Below, one piece after another: positions 18,190 to 26,133 of a stretch of 64,000 nucleotides of DNA (within the stretch, counting starts at the first letter, position 1; each line of letters begins with the position of its first letter). The position numbers and the translations under genes are program-made. The DNA lies in the NCBI GenBank assembly GCA_934256595.1, contig CAKQOW010000006.1, positions 5,278 through 69,277 on the forward strand. Reading direction: 5' to 3'. Under the pieces are notes generated by a model. That model was not told the origin of the DNA, ran no database searches, and saw only the letters and a list, made by a program, of their open reading frames with translations. The stretch is from an uncultured Clostridia bacterium (lineage in GTDB: Bacteria > Bacillota > Clostridia > Peptostreptococcales > Anaerovoracaceae).

Positions 18190-20193
18190 CTAGTCACTCC
18201 CGTAAATATACACTGTGCTGTTCTTTTCAACCTTGGTTCCCGCCTTTGGATACTGGTCCTTAACCTTGAAGTCCTTATTCTTATCTCCCGACTGAACCTT
18301 GTATTTGAGAGAAGAACCGCCTAAAATGCCTATTGCATCACTTAAACTTTCGCCTGTAATATCAGGCACCTCTGTCTTTTTTGCCTCGATTTCCTTTTTT
18401 TCTTCATCGGAATACTGAGGCTCTATTCCCATATATCTTACTGCCTCTGAAATTATTTCCTTGGCGCCGGGCGCTGCGGTCTGGCTTCCGTATTTGATGC
18501 CCTTAGGGTTATCAACTATTACGAGCACCGCCACCTTGGGATCGTTCATTGGAGCCATCCCTATAAACGAGGAATAGGTTTCCTCAAGATAGCCACCCTT
18601 TACGGTATCCGGCTTGTTGGCCGTACCTGTCTTGCCGCCAACTCTGTAGCCCTCTACCTTGGCTGTGCCTGCGCCGCCGTCCGACACAACATACTCCATA
18701 ATCTCACACATTTCGTCTGCTGTTTTTTCGGACAGTATCTGTCTTACTGTTTCAGGTTCATATTTTTCGACTGTATTGCCGTCCTTGTCTTTGAGTTCCC
18801 TGACTATGCGCGGCTTCATCATAACGCCGTCATTGCCTATTGCCGATACTGCCGTTATAAGCTGTATCGGAGTCACCGCAATACCCTGACCGTAGGACAT
18901 TGTTGCAAGCCCTACAGGTCCTGCCGTATCCTTGCTCTGAAGTATTGCGCTTCCCTCGCCGGGATAGTCTATTCCTGTCTTTCCGGTTATTCCGAAAAGA
19001 TTCATATATTCATAGTATTTCTCAATACCCGTGCGAAGCCCCAGCTGCATAAACACAGGGTTGCAGGAGTTTCCTACAGCTTCTTTGAGATTTTCGGTGC
19101 CGTGAGGATTACCTCTCCTCCAGCAGTGCAGCGTTGTATCCGCAACCTTGTAGCTGCCTGTGCATACAAAGGACTCGTTCATATTCGTAAGCCCCTCTTC
19201 AAGAGCTATCGAGGTTGTCAGAAGCTTGAAAGTCGAGCCCGGCTCATAGGTGTCTGAAACCAGCGGGTTTCTCCACATTCTGTTCCAGTACCCAAGTTTC
19301 TCCTTGTCTGTCATTTTTTCAAGTTTTTTCTGTTCCGATTTTTTGGTCGGTGTTCTCGGGTCGTTAGGGTCATAATCCGGAGTCACCGCCATAGCCAGCA
19401 CATCTCCGTTTTCAGGATCCATAACTATGCACATTACTCTGTCCGAAGAGGTTTTTTTCTGAACCTTTGCGATTGCATTCTCCACATAGTTCTGTATTAC
19501 CTGATCCACCGTAAGCACAAGGCTAAGTCCGTCCTCCGGCTCATAGTATTTCTCAAGACCGTATGACAGTCCGTTTCCTGCAACGTCTGTGTTTTTGATC
19601 CATCTGCCCGAAACGCCTGTCAGGTATTCATTGTACTGAAGCTCTATTCCCGAAAGCCCTACATTATCGTCTGTAACGCTGCCTATCAGATGCGAGGCAA
19701 ATGAGCCCAGCGGATAGTATCTTTTGGTATCCTCCGATATTTCTATTCCCGGAAGTTCCTTTTCTCTGATCTTATCTGCCGTTTCCTTGTCAATACCCTT
19801 TGAAATCTTGACAAGCGACTGCTCCTTTGTAACAAGCGTTCTTACTTCCTCCGCGTCCATATCAAGTATGGTTGAGAGGGCTGAAACGCAGGTGTCAAGA
19901 GCTGCCTGCTTTTTTTCTTCGGTGCTTCCCGATTTAACGTTTGCAGGTCTTGCCCATACGGAATAAGACGAGCCGCTTACTGCAAGCTCTGCTCCGTTTC
20001 TGTCATATATTGTTCCCCTTTTTGCTTCAACCGGTGTGTCTCTGGTCTGCTGCTCGACTGCTTTTTCGGTCATAGCGTCAGCCTTGATAATCTGCCAGTA
20101 GCCTACACGAAAGCATAGTATAACCAGCAGCGCGCACACGATGCCGAAAGCTATTATTAATCTTTTTCTGTTTAACCCTGATACCTTTAACAT
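18190..20193 (-). CDS. spoVD: Class B penicillin-binding protein with PASTA domain (SpoVD/FtsI type)
   Basis: A 667-residue transpeptidase. One N-terminal membrane anchor (about 12-30), a dimerisation domain starting RGTIYDRNGAELAVS, then the transpeptidase with the serine motif STFK (in YEPGSTFKLLTT), SCN in GNSCNPVFMQLG and KTGTAN, followed by one C-terminal PASTA domain (about 600-667, VPDITGESLSDAIGIL). A single PASTA repeat at this dcw position is typical of SpoVD and of clostridial FtsI; sequence alone does not separate spore cortex from septal function. The ATG has no close ribosome binding site; GGAGG lies over 20 bases upstream. Confidence 0.88.
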   Translation of the reverse strand: MLKVSGLNRKRLIIAFGIVCALLVILCFRVGYWQIIKADAMTEKAVEQQTRDTPVEAKRGTIYDRNGAELAVSGSSYSVWARPANVKSGSTEEKKQAALDTCVSALSTILDMDAEEVRTLVTKEQSLVKISKGIDKETADKIREKELPGIEISEDTKRYYPLGSFASHLIGSVTDDNVGLSGIELQYNEYLTGVSGRWIKNTDVAGNGLSYGLEKYYEPEDGLSLVLTVDQVIQNYVENAIAKVQKKTSSDRVMCIVMDPENGDVLAMAVTPDYDPNDPRTPTKKSEQKKLEKMTDKEKLGYWNRMWRNPLVSDTYEPGSTFKLLTTSIALEEGLTNMNESFVCTGSYKVADTTLHCWRRGNPHGTENLKEAVGNSCNPVFMQLGLRTGIEKYYEYMNLFGITGKTGIDYPGEGSAILQSKDTAGPVGLATMSYGQGIAVTPIQLITAVSAIGNDGVMMKPRIVRELKDKDGNTVEKYEPETVRQILSEKTADEMCEIMEYVVSDGGAGTAKVEGYRVGGKTGTANKPDTVKGGYLEETYSSFIGMAPMNDPKVAVLVIVDNPKGIKYGSQTAAPGAKEIISEAVRYMGIEPQYSDEEKKEIEAKKTEVPDITGESLSDAIGILGGSSLKYKVQSGDKNKDFKVKDQYPKAGTKVEKNSTVYIYGSD

Positions 20194-20298
20194 AAATATT
20201 CAAAAAGCCGGATTACTTCCTCCCTATAATTAAGTTATCCAGCTTCTCCTTTCACTATGCAATTCTTTTATCGTTATATACTAGTATATTTACTGCAA

Positions 20299-20730
20299 TC
20301 AATTATATGCCTCTTCCTTTACTGTAGCTGCGAAATCCTTTGGAGCTGTAATATCACTAACATAGACGATCTGGCTGGCGGAAGGATATTTCATTCCCAG
20401 CTTGCCGCTTGCCTTTTTTTCCAGAACAGTAACGCTGTTGGCCGTCTGGAGCTTGATATCTATATCTTCGATTTCTCTTGCAAGCTCGTTGTTTTCCATG
20501 GTAAGTCTGTTTATCTGGTACTGCAGTGTCGCCGCAAATGCCGACGATATTATAATTGCAATACACATAATGCCGAAAAGAACCGTAAGCGCCAGCAGTC
20601 TTTTTTTGTCCCTGGCTGCAATACCGCTGTCTGCAGGCTTTGCCTTTGGTTTATTAAGTTGTTCAGGTTTCATGTCAAAGCCGTATTTTCTGTAGCTTTC
20701 TTCGTACTGATACCAGTTTGCTGCCTGCAT
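20299..20730 (-). CDS. ftsL: Divisome protein FtsL
   Basis: A 143-residue bitopic protein. A basic cytoplasmic N-terminus (1-44), one membrane helix (about 45-68) and an extracytoplasmic leucine-zipper-like coiled coil (about 68-105) fit FtsL, which pairs with DivIC and DivIB. Sequence conservation in FtsL is low, so the call leans on topology and on the position between rsmH and the class B PBP. Confidence 0.75.
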   Translation of the reverse strand: MQAANWYQYEESYRKYGFDMKPEQLNKPKAKPADSGIAARDKKRLLALTVLFGIMCIAIIISSAFAATLQYQINRLTMENNELAREIEDIDIKLQTANSVTVLEKKASGKLGMKYPSASQIVYVSDITAPKDFAATVKEEAYN

Positions 20731-20744
20731 TGTTACGTTCCTTT

Positions 20745-21680
20745 CTATAGTTTCTCTATAATTCTTAATTTGGCACTGCGTGCTCTGTGATTGTTTTCGA
20801 GTTCTTCTTCACCCGGCGTTATCGGTTTCCCCGTTATTTTTCTGACGTCTGCCACCCTGCCGCACACACATACCGGAAATTCCGGCGGGCAGGTGCAGGG
20901 GTTCACTCTCCTGTTGAAACATTCCTTAACTATCCTGTCCTCTAAGGAGTGGAAAGTTATTATGCAGAGTCTGCCTCCCGGTGCAAGCACGTCGCAGAAT
21001 TCCTCACAGGCTCTGCGAAGCTGTACAAGCTCGTCGTTTACCTCTATTCGGATTGCCTGAAAGGTTCTCTTGGCAGGGTGCGGTCCATCTCTTCTGGCTC
21101 TTGCCGGAATTGCCGCCTTGATTATCTCCACCAGCTCTGCTGTGGTTTCAACAGGCTTGTCCTTGCGGAATTTAACGATAAAATCGGCTATTCGCGATGC
21201 CCATTTTTCCTCGCCGTACTTCCTGATTATATCTGTAAGCTCTGCGGCGCTGTATCTGTTGACAACATCATATGCCGTAAAGCTGTCCGACCGGTTCATG
21301 CGCATGTCAAGAGGCGCATCATTCATATATGAGAAGCCTCTCTGTGCATTGTCAAGCTGAAAGGAGGATACTCCCAGATCCAGCATGGCGCCGTCTACCT
21401 TCTCTATTCCAAGCTCATTCAGAACGTCTTTGATATCTGAATAGTTGCTCTGAACAAAATGCTTCCGGCATGGGTATTTTTCAAGTCTTTTGCCTGCTGC
21501 CTCAAGCGCGTCACGGTCTCTGTCTATCCCTATAAATACAGCCTCCGGTGAAAGCCTTGAGCAAAGCTCTGAAGCATGTCCGCCTCCGCCCAGCGTGCCG
21601 TCTACATATATTCCGCTTTGTTTTATTGCAAGTCCGTCTATTGTTTCATTTAGAAGGACTGATGTGTGTTTAAATTCCAT
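20745..21680 (-). CDS. rsmH: 16S rRNA (cytosine-1402-N4)-methyltransferase
   Basis: A 311-residue RsmH/MraW. It has the N-terminal HTSVLLNETIDGL, the SAM-binding YVDGTLGGGGHASELCSRL, SSFQLDNAQRGFSYMNDAPL and the C-terminal RIVKECFNRRVNPCTCPPE and PITPGEEELENNHRARSAKL. It modifies C1402 in the decoding centre. I chose the ATG at 21680 (MEFKHTSV), two codons after a TTG that could also start. The gene overlaps the mraZ 3' end by about 10 bases, so translation is probably coupled. Confidence 0.95.
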   Translation of the reverse strand: MEFKHTSVLLNETIDGLAIKQSGIYVDGTLGGGGHASELCSRLSPEAVFIGIDRDRDALEAAGKRLEKYPCRKHFVQSNYSDIKDVLNELGIEKVDGAMLDLGVSSFQLDNAQRGFSYMNDAPLDMRMNRSDSFTAYDVVNRYSAAELTDIIRKYGEEKWASRIADFIVKFRKDKPVETTAELVEIIKAAIPARARRDGPHPAKRTFQAIRIEVNDELVQLRRACEEFCDVLAPGGRLCIITFHSLEDRIVKECFNRRVNPCTCPPEFPVCVCGRVADVRKITGKPITPGEEELENNHRARSAKLRIIEKL

Positions 21681-22101
21681 ATTCAACCATCTTCTGTGAA
21701 ACTTCCGCAGGTGAAAGCTGAGTCATATTGTCCTTGCTGTCCCACTCCTCTTTGCTCCAGACTTCGATTTTGTCCAGATTGCCTATAGTTACAAGCTCCT
21801 TGTCTATGTTTGCATATTCTCTGAGATCGGCAGTAAGTGTAATTCTGCCCTGCTTGTCTATCTCGCTTTCGACCGCATTTGCATAGAAATGGCGGATGAA
21901 GGCTCTGGCATTTGCATCAGACATAGGAAGCGCTGACAGCTTGTTCATAAATTTCTCCCACTCAGCCATAGGATAAATATACAGGCACCTGTCGATACCC
22001 ATAGTCAGAACACACTTATAGCCCAGCTGTTCCCTGAACTTTGCAGGGACTATCATTCTCGACTTGGCATCTATTGAGTTCTGGAATTTGCCCATTAACA
22101 T
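21670..22101 (-). CDS. mraZ: Transcriptional regulator MraZ
   Basis: A 143-residue protein with two SpoVT/AbrB-like DNA-binding half domains: MGKFQNSIDAKSRMIVPAKFRE at the start and ESEIDKQGRITLTADLREYA in the second half. MraZ forms ring-shaped oligomers and represses its own dcw operon in the species studied. It is the first gene of the cluster and has a matching operator array just upstream. An AAAGGA ribosome binding site precedes the ATG by about 10 bases. Confidence 0.96.
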   Translation of the reverse strand: MLMGKFQNSIDAKSRMIVPAKFREQLGYKCVLTMGIDRCLYIYPMAEWEKFMNKLSALPMSDANARAFIRHFYANAVESEIDKQGRITLTADLREYANIDKELVTIGNLDKIEVWSKEEWDSKDNMTQLSPAEVSQKMVEYGI

Positions 22102-22132
22102 CGCAGTGCTGTCCTTTCGACTGAGTATATTA

Positions 22133-22203
22133 CACCACTTTCATTTTATGATGTAACACCATAATACCCCACTTCACACCACTTTACAACCATTACCCGC
22201 CAC
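22133..22203 (-). promoter_or_regulatory. MraZ operator boxes around the mraZ promoter
   Basis: On the minus strand five TGG boxes occur with starts spaced 10, 11, 10 and 10 bases apart (AGTGGCG, AATGGTT, AGTGGTG, AGTGGGG, TATGGTG), with one more AAGTGGTG 24 bases further down. This helical periodicity matches the known MraZ binding pattern of TGGGN-type repeats about 10 bases apart. Two boxes sit inside the spacer of the promoter at 22161-22189, so bound MraZ should block polymerase. Confidence 0.75.
22161..22189 (-). promoter_or_regulatory. Sigma-A type promoter of the dcw operon
   Basis: On the minus strand TTGTAA (22189-22184), a 17-base spacer, then TATTAT (22166-22161). Predicted transcript start is near 22154, leaving a leader of about 50 bases before mraZ. 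The overlap with the MraZ boxes supports the assignment. Confidence 0.6.
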
Positions 22204-22403
22204 TTTTTGTACTTTTCTCTCCCCTTTTTTTGCAAAAACAGGAGCCGTTTTGGCTGTTTTTGCCAAACAAAAACTACATATGGTATTTTATTCTTTCTCT
22301 CGTTCATATTGCTACAATATGTTGTTTTTTTGATAATCTGAACCTTGTACAGACTGTTTTCATAATATGAATAAAATACAATATAGAAAGGTATTGATGA
22401 ATA
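22204..22403. other. Divergent intergenic region between mraZ and the Cys-rich gene
   Basis: No gene is seen. It holds an imperfect hairpin (AAAAAC, AGCC, loop GTTTT, GGCT, GTTTTT, near 22235-22262) and, on the plus strand, AACC (22341-22344), 16 bases, CATAATATG (22361-22369), which resembles a sigma-K promoter (consensus about mACm, 16-17, CATAnnnTA) except that the final TA reads TG. A sigma-A alternative is weak. Confidence 0.35.
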
Positions 22404-23507
22404 ATGTTAAGTTCATACTTTCCCGCAGACAGCGCCGGGTGCGGCTGCTGCGGAACAAATACAGACAGCAATTCTCCGGCTTTCAGAAATTCCAAATCAA
22501 ATCTTGCATATATAGATAAAGTTTTTTCATACAAGGAAGGACATTCCTGCCCTATAAGCTACAGCTTAAACACGGCAACAACTGAAATCCCCGCGCAGCT
22601 CATAACGTCAAAGGAACCGCTGCCTCCTGTCGACCCCTGCGCGCAGAAATGCTGCTGCGACTCTCCCGCTCCTGACTGCAGCCGGCAGTGCTGCTGCTGT
22701 TGCGGCGGAACTTCCGACTGCCAGACGGGCACAGCTTCCGTTTTTACTGTAAAAAGAAGTTTTGCAGTAGTAAACAGCCTGACACCTGCTGCTGCCATCG
22801 CCCCTGCAGGCGTTACTCTCAACGGGCATGCAGTAAATGCCGTAAATACAGAGAACGGCATATATACAGTGGATATCTCAAATATCGAAAATCAGCTTTC
22901 GGACACAAAATGCCAATGCAGCGGGCTCCCTTCAAAAGCGTTTTTTATGATAAACGGTATCACAGGCTGGAATCTGACAGGACAGTTAATTCTCGACGGT
23001 ACAGTGAATACCGGCGGATCTGTATGTAATTTCAGAGCGACATTTAATATCACCGCTCCTCTTGCAGTTACGGGCACGACAGCCTTTGCAATTTCCGACG
23101 CCGGCATACCTTGCAGTGTTCATGGAATTTCTCCTGCAATTCAGTTCACTCTCGGCGGCAGAATAAACATACTCAATCCTGAAATCACAATTACCGCTGC
23201 AGGAACTCAGCTCACCGCACTTCTGATTCTTGAGCCTTCCATAAATCTGGAGGTTACAAGAAAAACACTTATGTGTATGACAGGCTGCGAGGCTGACATT
23301 CCATGCGACAATTCATTAACCTCAGCTCTCATACAGCAGGGAGGCTGCGCTGAAGAACCCGGCTGCATGTGCAGCGCCAAAGTGCCTGAACCTCCTGTCA
23401 CAGGCTGTGAAAAGCCATCAAATGAGTGCGAAAAACCGCAGGAAAACGAATGCGGATGCAGTATGTACCAGTTTAACGGCACCAACGGCTGCAGCTGCGG
23501 ATACTAA
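22404..23507 (+). CDS. Cysteine-rich protein of unknown function, possibly a spore surface protein
   Basis: A 367-residue protein that I do not recognise. There is no signal peptide or membrane segment. Cys clusters sit near the N-terminus (CGCCG), at about residues 78-106 (runs CCCD and QCCCCCGG) and at the C-terminus, which ends NGCSCGY and has CEKP repeats. Between them lie about 200 residues rich in A, T, V, I, N and G with alternating hydrophobics, suggesting beta structure. Very Cys-rich, disulphide-prone proteins without a signal are typical of spore coats and exosporia, and a sigma-K-like promoter lies upstream; this role is inference. GAAAGG lies 12 bases before the ATG. It is monocistronic, with its own terminator. 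Confidence 0.6.
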   Translation: MLSSYFPADSAGCGCCGTNTDSNSPAFRNSKSNLAYIDKVFSYKEGHSCPISYSLNTATTEIPAQLITSKEPLPPVDPCAQKCCCDSPAPDCSRQCCCCCGGTSDCQTGTASVFTVKRSFAVVNSLTPAAAIAPAGVTLNGHAVNAVNTENGIYTVDISNIENQLSDTKCQCSGLPSKAFFMINGITGWNLTGQLILDGTVNTGGSVCNFRATFNITAPLAVTGTTAFAISDAGIPCSVHGISPAIQFTLGGRINILNPEITITAAGTQLTALLILEPSINLEVTRKTLMCMTGCEADIPCDNSLTSALIQQGGCAEEPGCMCSAKVPEPPVTGCEKPSNECEKPQENECGCSMYQFNGTNGCSCGY

Positions 23508-23514
23508 AAAAGTG

Positions 23515-23552
23515 CAGCAGGGAGCTCCGGCTTTCCTGCTGTATAATTTTTT
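23515..23552 (+). terminator. Intrinsic terminator of the Cys-rich gene
   Basis: Stem CAGCAGG/CCTGCTG (23515-23521 and 23535-23541) with a GC-rich loop, followed by TATAATTTTTT on the plus strand, 8 bases after the stop codon. Confidence 0.8.
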
Positions 23553-23587
23553 GCATTAAAAAAGAGATGCTCGCTCAGAACATCTCT
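23553..23587 (-). terminator. Intrinsic terminator of the ech operon
   Basis: On the minus strand stem AGAGATG/CATCTCT (arms 23581-23587 and 23563-23569, 11-base loop) followed by TTTTT and TAATGC. It lies 14 bases after the echF stop and converges with the terminator of the plus-strand gene. Confidence 0.75.
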
Positions 23588-23600
23588 CTTGTTTTTCTGA

Positions 23601-24167
23601 TTACAGTGTCAGGCACTTCTTAGGGCATTTTTCAACACATGCTCCGCATTTAACGCAGGCATCCGATACTTCCCAAACCTTGTCTGCTCTGTTCACTGTA
23701 AGAGCATCGCAAGGGCAAACCTTGGCGCAGAGTCCGCAGAATACACATACGTCCTTATCGCATTTAAGTCCGCCGTCTGCCGGTGCTGCTGCTCCTGCTG
23801 CGGCAGGCGCCGCAGGCTTCTTTTCCTGTTTAGGAACTTCAACAACATCAACAGTTTTGGTTGTATCCGGTGTTGTATACGGCCTGTCCATACCAAGACA
23901 TTTCTTAGGACATTCGTCCACGCAGCAGGCGCACTGCACACATCTCATTCTTTCGATGGTCCATGTGCCTGCGGCTCTGTCTACGGCAATGGCCTTTGCC
24001 GGGCATTTACGAGCGCATATACCGCATAATATACAGGATTCTTTTTCGATAGTTACCTGACCCCTGGTTCTTTCCTGAAACTCGTTAGGAATTACAGGAT
24101 ACATTTTAGTAGCAGGCTTTTTGAATAAGCTCTTCATTAACACTTTACCGATTTTAAAAGTTGCCAT
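23601..24167 (-). CDS. echF: Ech hydrogenase ferredoxin-type subunit EchF with four [4Fe-4S] motifs
   Basis: A 188-residue polyferredoxin. The N-terminal part (1-115) is a normal EchF/NuoI-like 2x[4Fe-4S] domain with CILCGICARKCP and CVQCACCVDECP. An Ala/Pro/Lys-rich linker (about 118-135) leads to a second ferredoxin domain with CVFCGLCAKVCP and CVKCGACVEKCP. The usual EchF has only the first domain, so this one could bind four clusters and may dock an extra electron carrier. It is the last gene of the ech operon; electrons from reduced ferredoxin pass through it to EchC and EchE. Confidence 0.85.
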   Translation of the reverse strand: MATFKIGKVLMKSLFKKPATKMYPVIPNEFQERTRGQVTIEKESCILCGICARKCPAKAIAVDRAAGTWTIERMRCVQCACCVDECPKKCLGMDRPYTTPDTTKTVDVVEVPKQEKKPAAPAAAGAAAPADGGLKCDKDVCVFCGLCAKVCPCDALTVNRADKVWEVSDACVKCGACVEKCPKKCLTL

Positions 24168-24177
24168 TCTCGCCCAC

Positions 24178-25260
24178 CTACCTTTCTGTACAGCTGATGC
24201 AAGGGTCTATAGTCAGTACCAGAATAGGCACATCGGCTATGTCGCATCCCTGCAGCATTTTAACTAAAGCCGGAATATTCATATTTGTAGGAGTTCTGAC
24301 TCTCATTCTCTCTAAGAATTTAGTGCCTGCTCCCTTAGCATAGTAATATGCTTCTCCTCTAGGCTGTTCAAGTCTTGCAACGAATTCACCGTCAACATTC
24401 TTGCCTTTAACAGGAACTCTTAATTCACCCTCAGGTATAAGCTCTACTGCTTTTTCGATGAGTTCGATTGACTGGAATACTTCACGTATTCTTACGATAC
24501 ATCTTGCATAGCAGTCGCCGCCTTCTTCGACAACAGGTTCAAAACCAAGTCTGTCGTAAACGCCTTCGCCTGCAAGTCTCATATCCTGAACCACTCCTGA
24601 GCCTCTTGCAACGGGACCTACAGCGCCAAGCTCTATTGCCTGTTCCTTAGTGATAACACCTACGCCGCAAAGTCTGTTTTTAACTGAAACGTCTTCCATG
24701 AATACATCTGTAAGCTCTTTGATCTCGGCTTTGATACCGTTTAATGTATCAACGATCTCTTTGAGAGTCTCATCATCAATGTCTTTTTTGACACCGCCGG
24801 GAACGCATACTGAGAATATTACTCTGCCTCCTGTTGTTTTTTCGAGAAGGTCAAGTACTGATTCTCTGAGCTTCCAGCAGTGCATGAACAGGCTGTCAAA
24901 TGCAAATGCATCTGCCAGAAGTCCCAGCCACAGCAAATGGCTGTGCAGTCTGCTCATTTCGTGCCATATAGTTCTCAGGAATGATGCTCTTTCGGGAATT
25001 TCGATCCCCATAGCTCCTTCTACTGCCGCGCAATAGCCCCAGCCGTGACCGAAGCTGCATATTCCGCAAATTCTTTCAATTACATATACCATTTCGGTAT
25101 ATTCCTTTTTTTCCACCAGCTTTTCCAGACCTCTGTGAATAAATCCTATTGAAGGGATTGCTTCAATTACAGTTTCATCTTCAACTACAAGGTCAAGATG
25201 AACCGGTTCCGGTAATACGGGATGCTGTGGTCCGAAAGGAATAATAGTTCTTTTACCCAT
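24178..25260 (-). CDS. echE: Ech [NiFe] hydrogenase large subunit EchE
   Basis: A 360-residue group 4 [NiFe] hydrogenase catalytic subunit related to NuoD. Both Ni-binding CxxC pairs are present: RICGICSFGH (Cys65, Cys68) and DPCISCTER at the very end (Cys354, Cys357), so it is a true hydrogenase rather than a complex I subunit. The protein ends three residues after the second pair, so there is no C-terminal peptide for a maturation protease to remove. It produces H2 from protons with electrons from EchC. The neighbours are echD upstream and echF downstream. Confidence 0.93.
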   Translation of the reverse strand: MGKRTIIPFGPQHPVLPEPVHLDLVVEDETVIEAIPSIGFIHRGLEKLVEKKEYTEMVYVIERICGICSFGHGWGYCAAVEGAMGIEIPERASFLRTIWHEMSRLHSHLLWLGLLADAFAFDSLFMHCWKLRESVLDLLEKTTGGRVIFSVCVPGGVKKDIDDETLKEIVDTLNGIKAEIKELTDVFMEDVSVKNRLCGVGVITKEQAIELGAVGPVARGSGVVQDMRLAGEGVYDRLGFEPVVEEGGDCYARCIVRIREVFQSIELIEKAVELIPEGELRVPVKGKNVDGEFVARLEQPRGEAYYYAKGAGTKFLERMRVRTPTNMNIPALVKMLQGCDIADVPILVLTIDPCISCTER

Positions 25261-25278
25261 AATGTCTACCTTCCTTTC

Positions 25279-25632
25279 TTAGCCTTCTGTGTTCCAAGGA
25301 GTTTTCTGTGCAACCCTGAAGAAATTGCCCTGATAGTCCAGTTCAAGATTCTTGAATGTGATACCGAACAGGTCGTGCATTTCGTTTTCGTAAATGAATG
25401 CACTCCAGATTTCTCCTGTGATGCTCTGCAGCTCCATATTCTCAGGAACCATAACTTTTAAATTGGTTAATGCATGATCTTTATCAAATGAATAAAGAAC
25501 TTCAACATGTCCGTCCCTGCACTTTGTTGCGCATGCCTGGCCCAATCTGTATCCGTCAGCTTTCATGCTTCTTACTTTTGCTAAAAGTTCGGAAGCTTCA
25601 ACCGTTACAAATACGCTTTTGATTTCACTCAT
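25279..25632 (-). CDS. echD: Ech hydrogenase subunit EchD (NuoC-like)
   Basis: A 117-residue protein related to the 30 kDa subunit of complex I. The core is SAFIYENEMHDLFGITFKNL, corresponding to the NuoC signature (E..E..D.FG). It is a structural subunit of the soluble arm. Short length is normal for EchD. It starts directly after the echC stop and is followed by echE after 18 bases. Confidence 0.85.
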   Translation of the reverse strand: MSEIKSVFVTVEASELLAKVRSMKADGYRLGQACATKCRDGHVEVLYSFDKDHALTNLKVMVPENMELQSITGEIWSAFIYENEMHDLFGITFKNLELDYQGNFFRVAQKTPWNTEG

Positions 25633-26118
25633 TTATGCTTCCTCCTTTTCTTCTGCCGCAGGCTCTTCGATTGCAGGAGCCGCTGCAGGCGTGTTTTTCA
25701 TAGCCTCTCTTTTTTCGGCTAAAACTCCAAGTCCTTTGACAACACCGTCAATGATAGCCTCCGGTCTTGCCGCACAGCCGGGAACATATACGTCAACAGG
25801 TATAACCTTGTCAACTCCGCCCTGTACATTGTAGCATTCGGCAAATATACCTGCCGAACATGCGCAGATACCTACCGCAACCACAACCTTAGGTTCAGGC
25901 ATCTGTTCATAGATCTGTTTAACAACGTCTTTGTTCTGTTCGTTTACAGAACCTGTTACAAGGAATATATCCGCATGTTTAGGATTACCTGTATTGATAA
26001 TACCAAATCTCTCTACGTCGTACATCGGTGTAAGACAAGCAAGAACTTCGATATCACAGCCGTTGCAGCTTGATCCGTCATAATGGATAATCCATGGTGA
26101 TTTTGTTACATATGACAT
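25633..26118 (-). CDS. echC: Ech hydrogenase small subunit EchC (NuoB-like)
   Basis: A 161-residue small subunit carrying the proximal [4Fe-4S] cluster. Cluster ligands are visible in SSCNGCDIE (two Cys), GICACSAGIF and VPGCAARPEAI. It links EchF to the NiFe site. The last ~25 residues form an Ala/Pro/Glu-rich tail (ending EEPAAEEKEEA) beyond the conserved fold, which resembles in composition the linker in EchF. It lies 15 bases after echB. Confidence 0.9.
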   Translation of the reverse strand: MSYVTKSPWIIHYDGSSCNGCDIEVLACLTPMYDVERFGIINTGNPKHADIFLVTGSVNEQNKDVVKQIYEQMPEPKVVVAVGICACSAGIFAECYNVQGGVDKVIPVDVYVPGCAARPEAIIDGVVKGLGVLAEKREAMKNTPAAAPAIEEPAAEEKEEA

Positions 26119-26133
26119 TCTCTTACACCTCCC

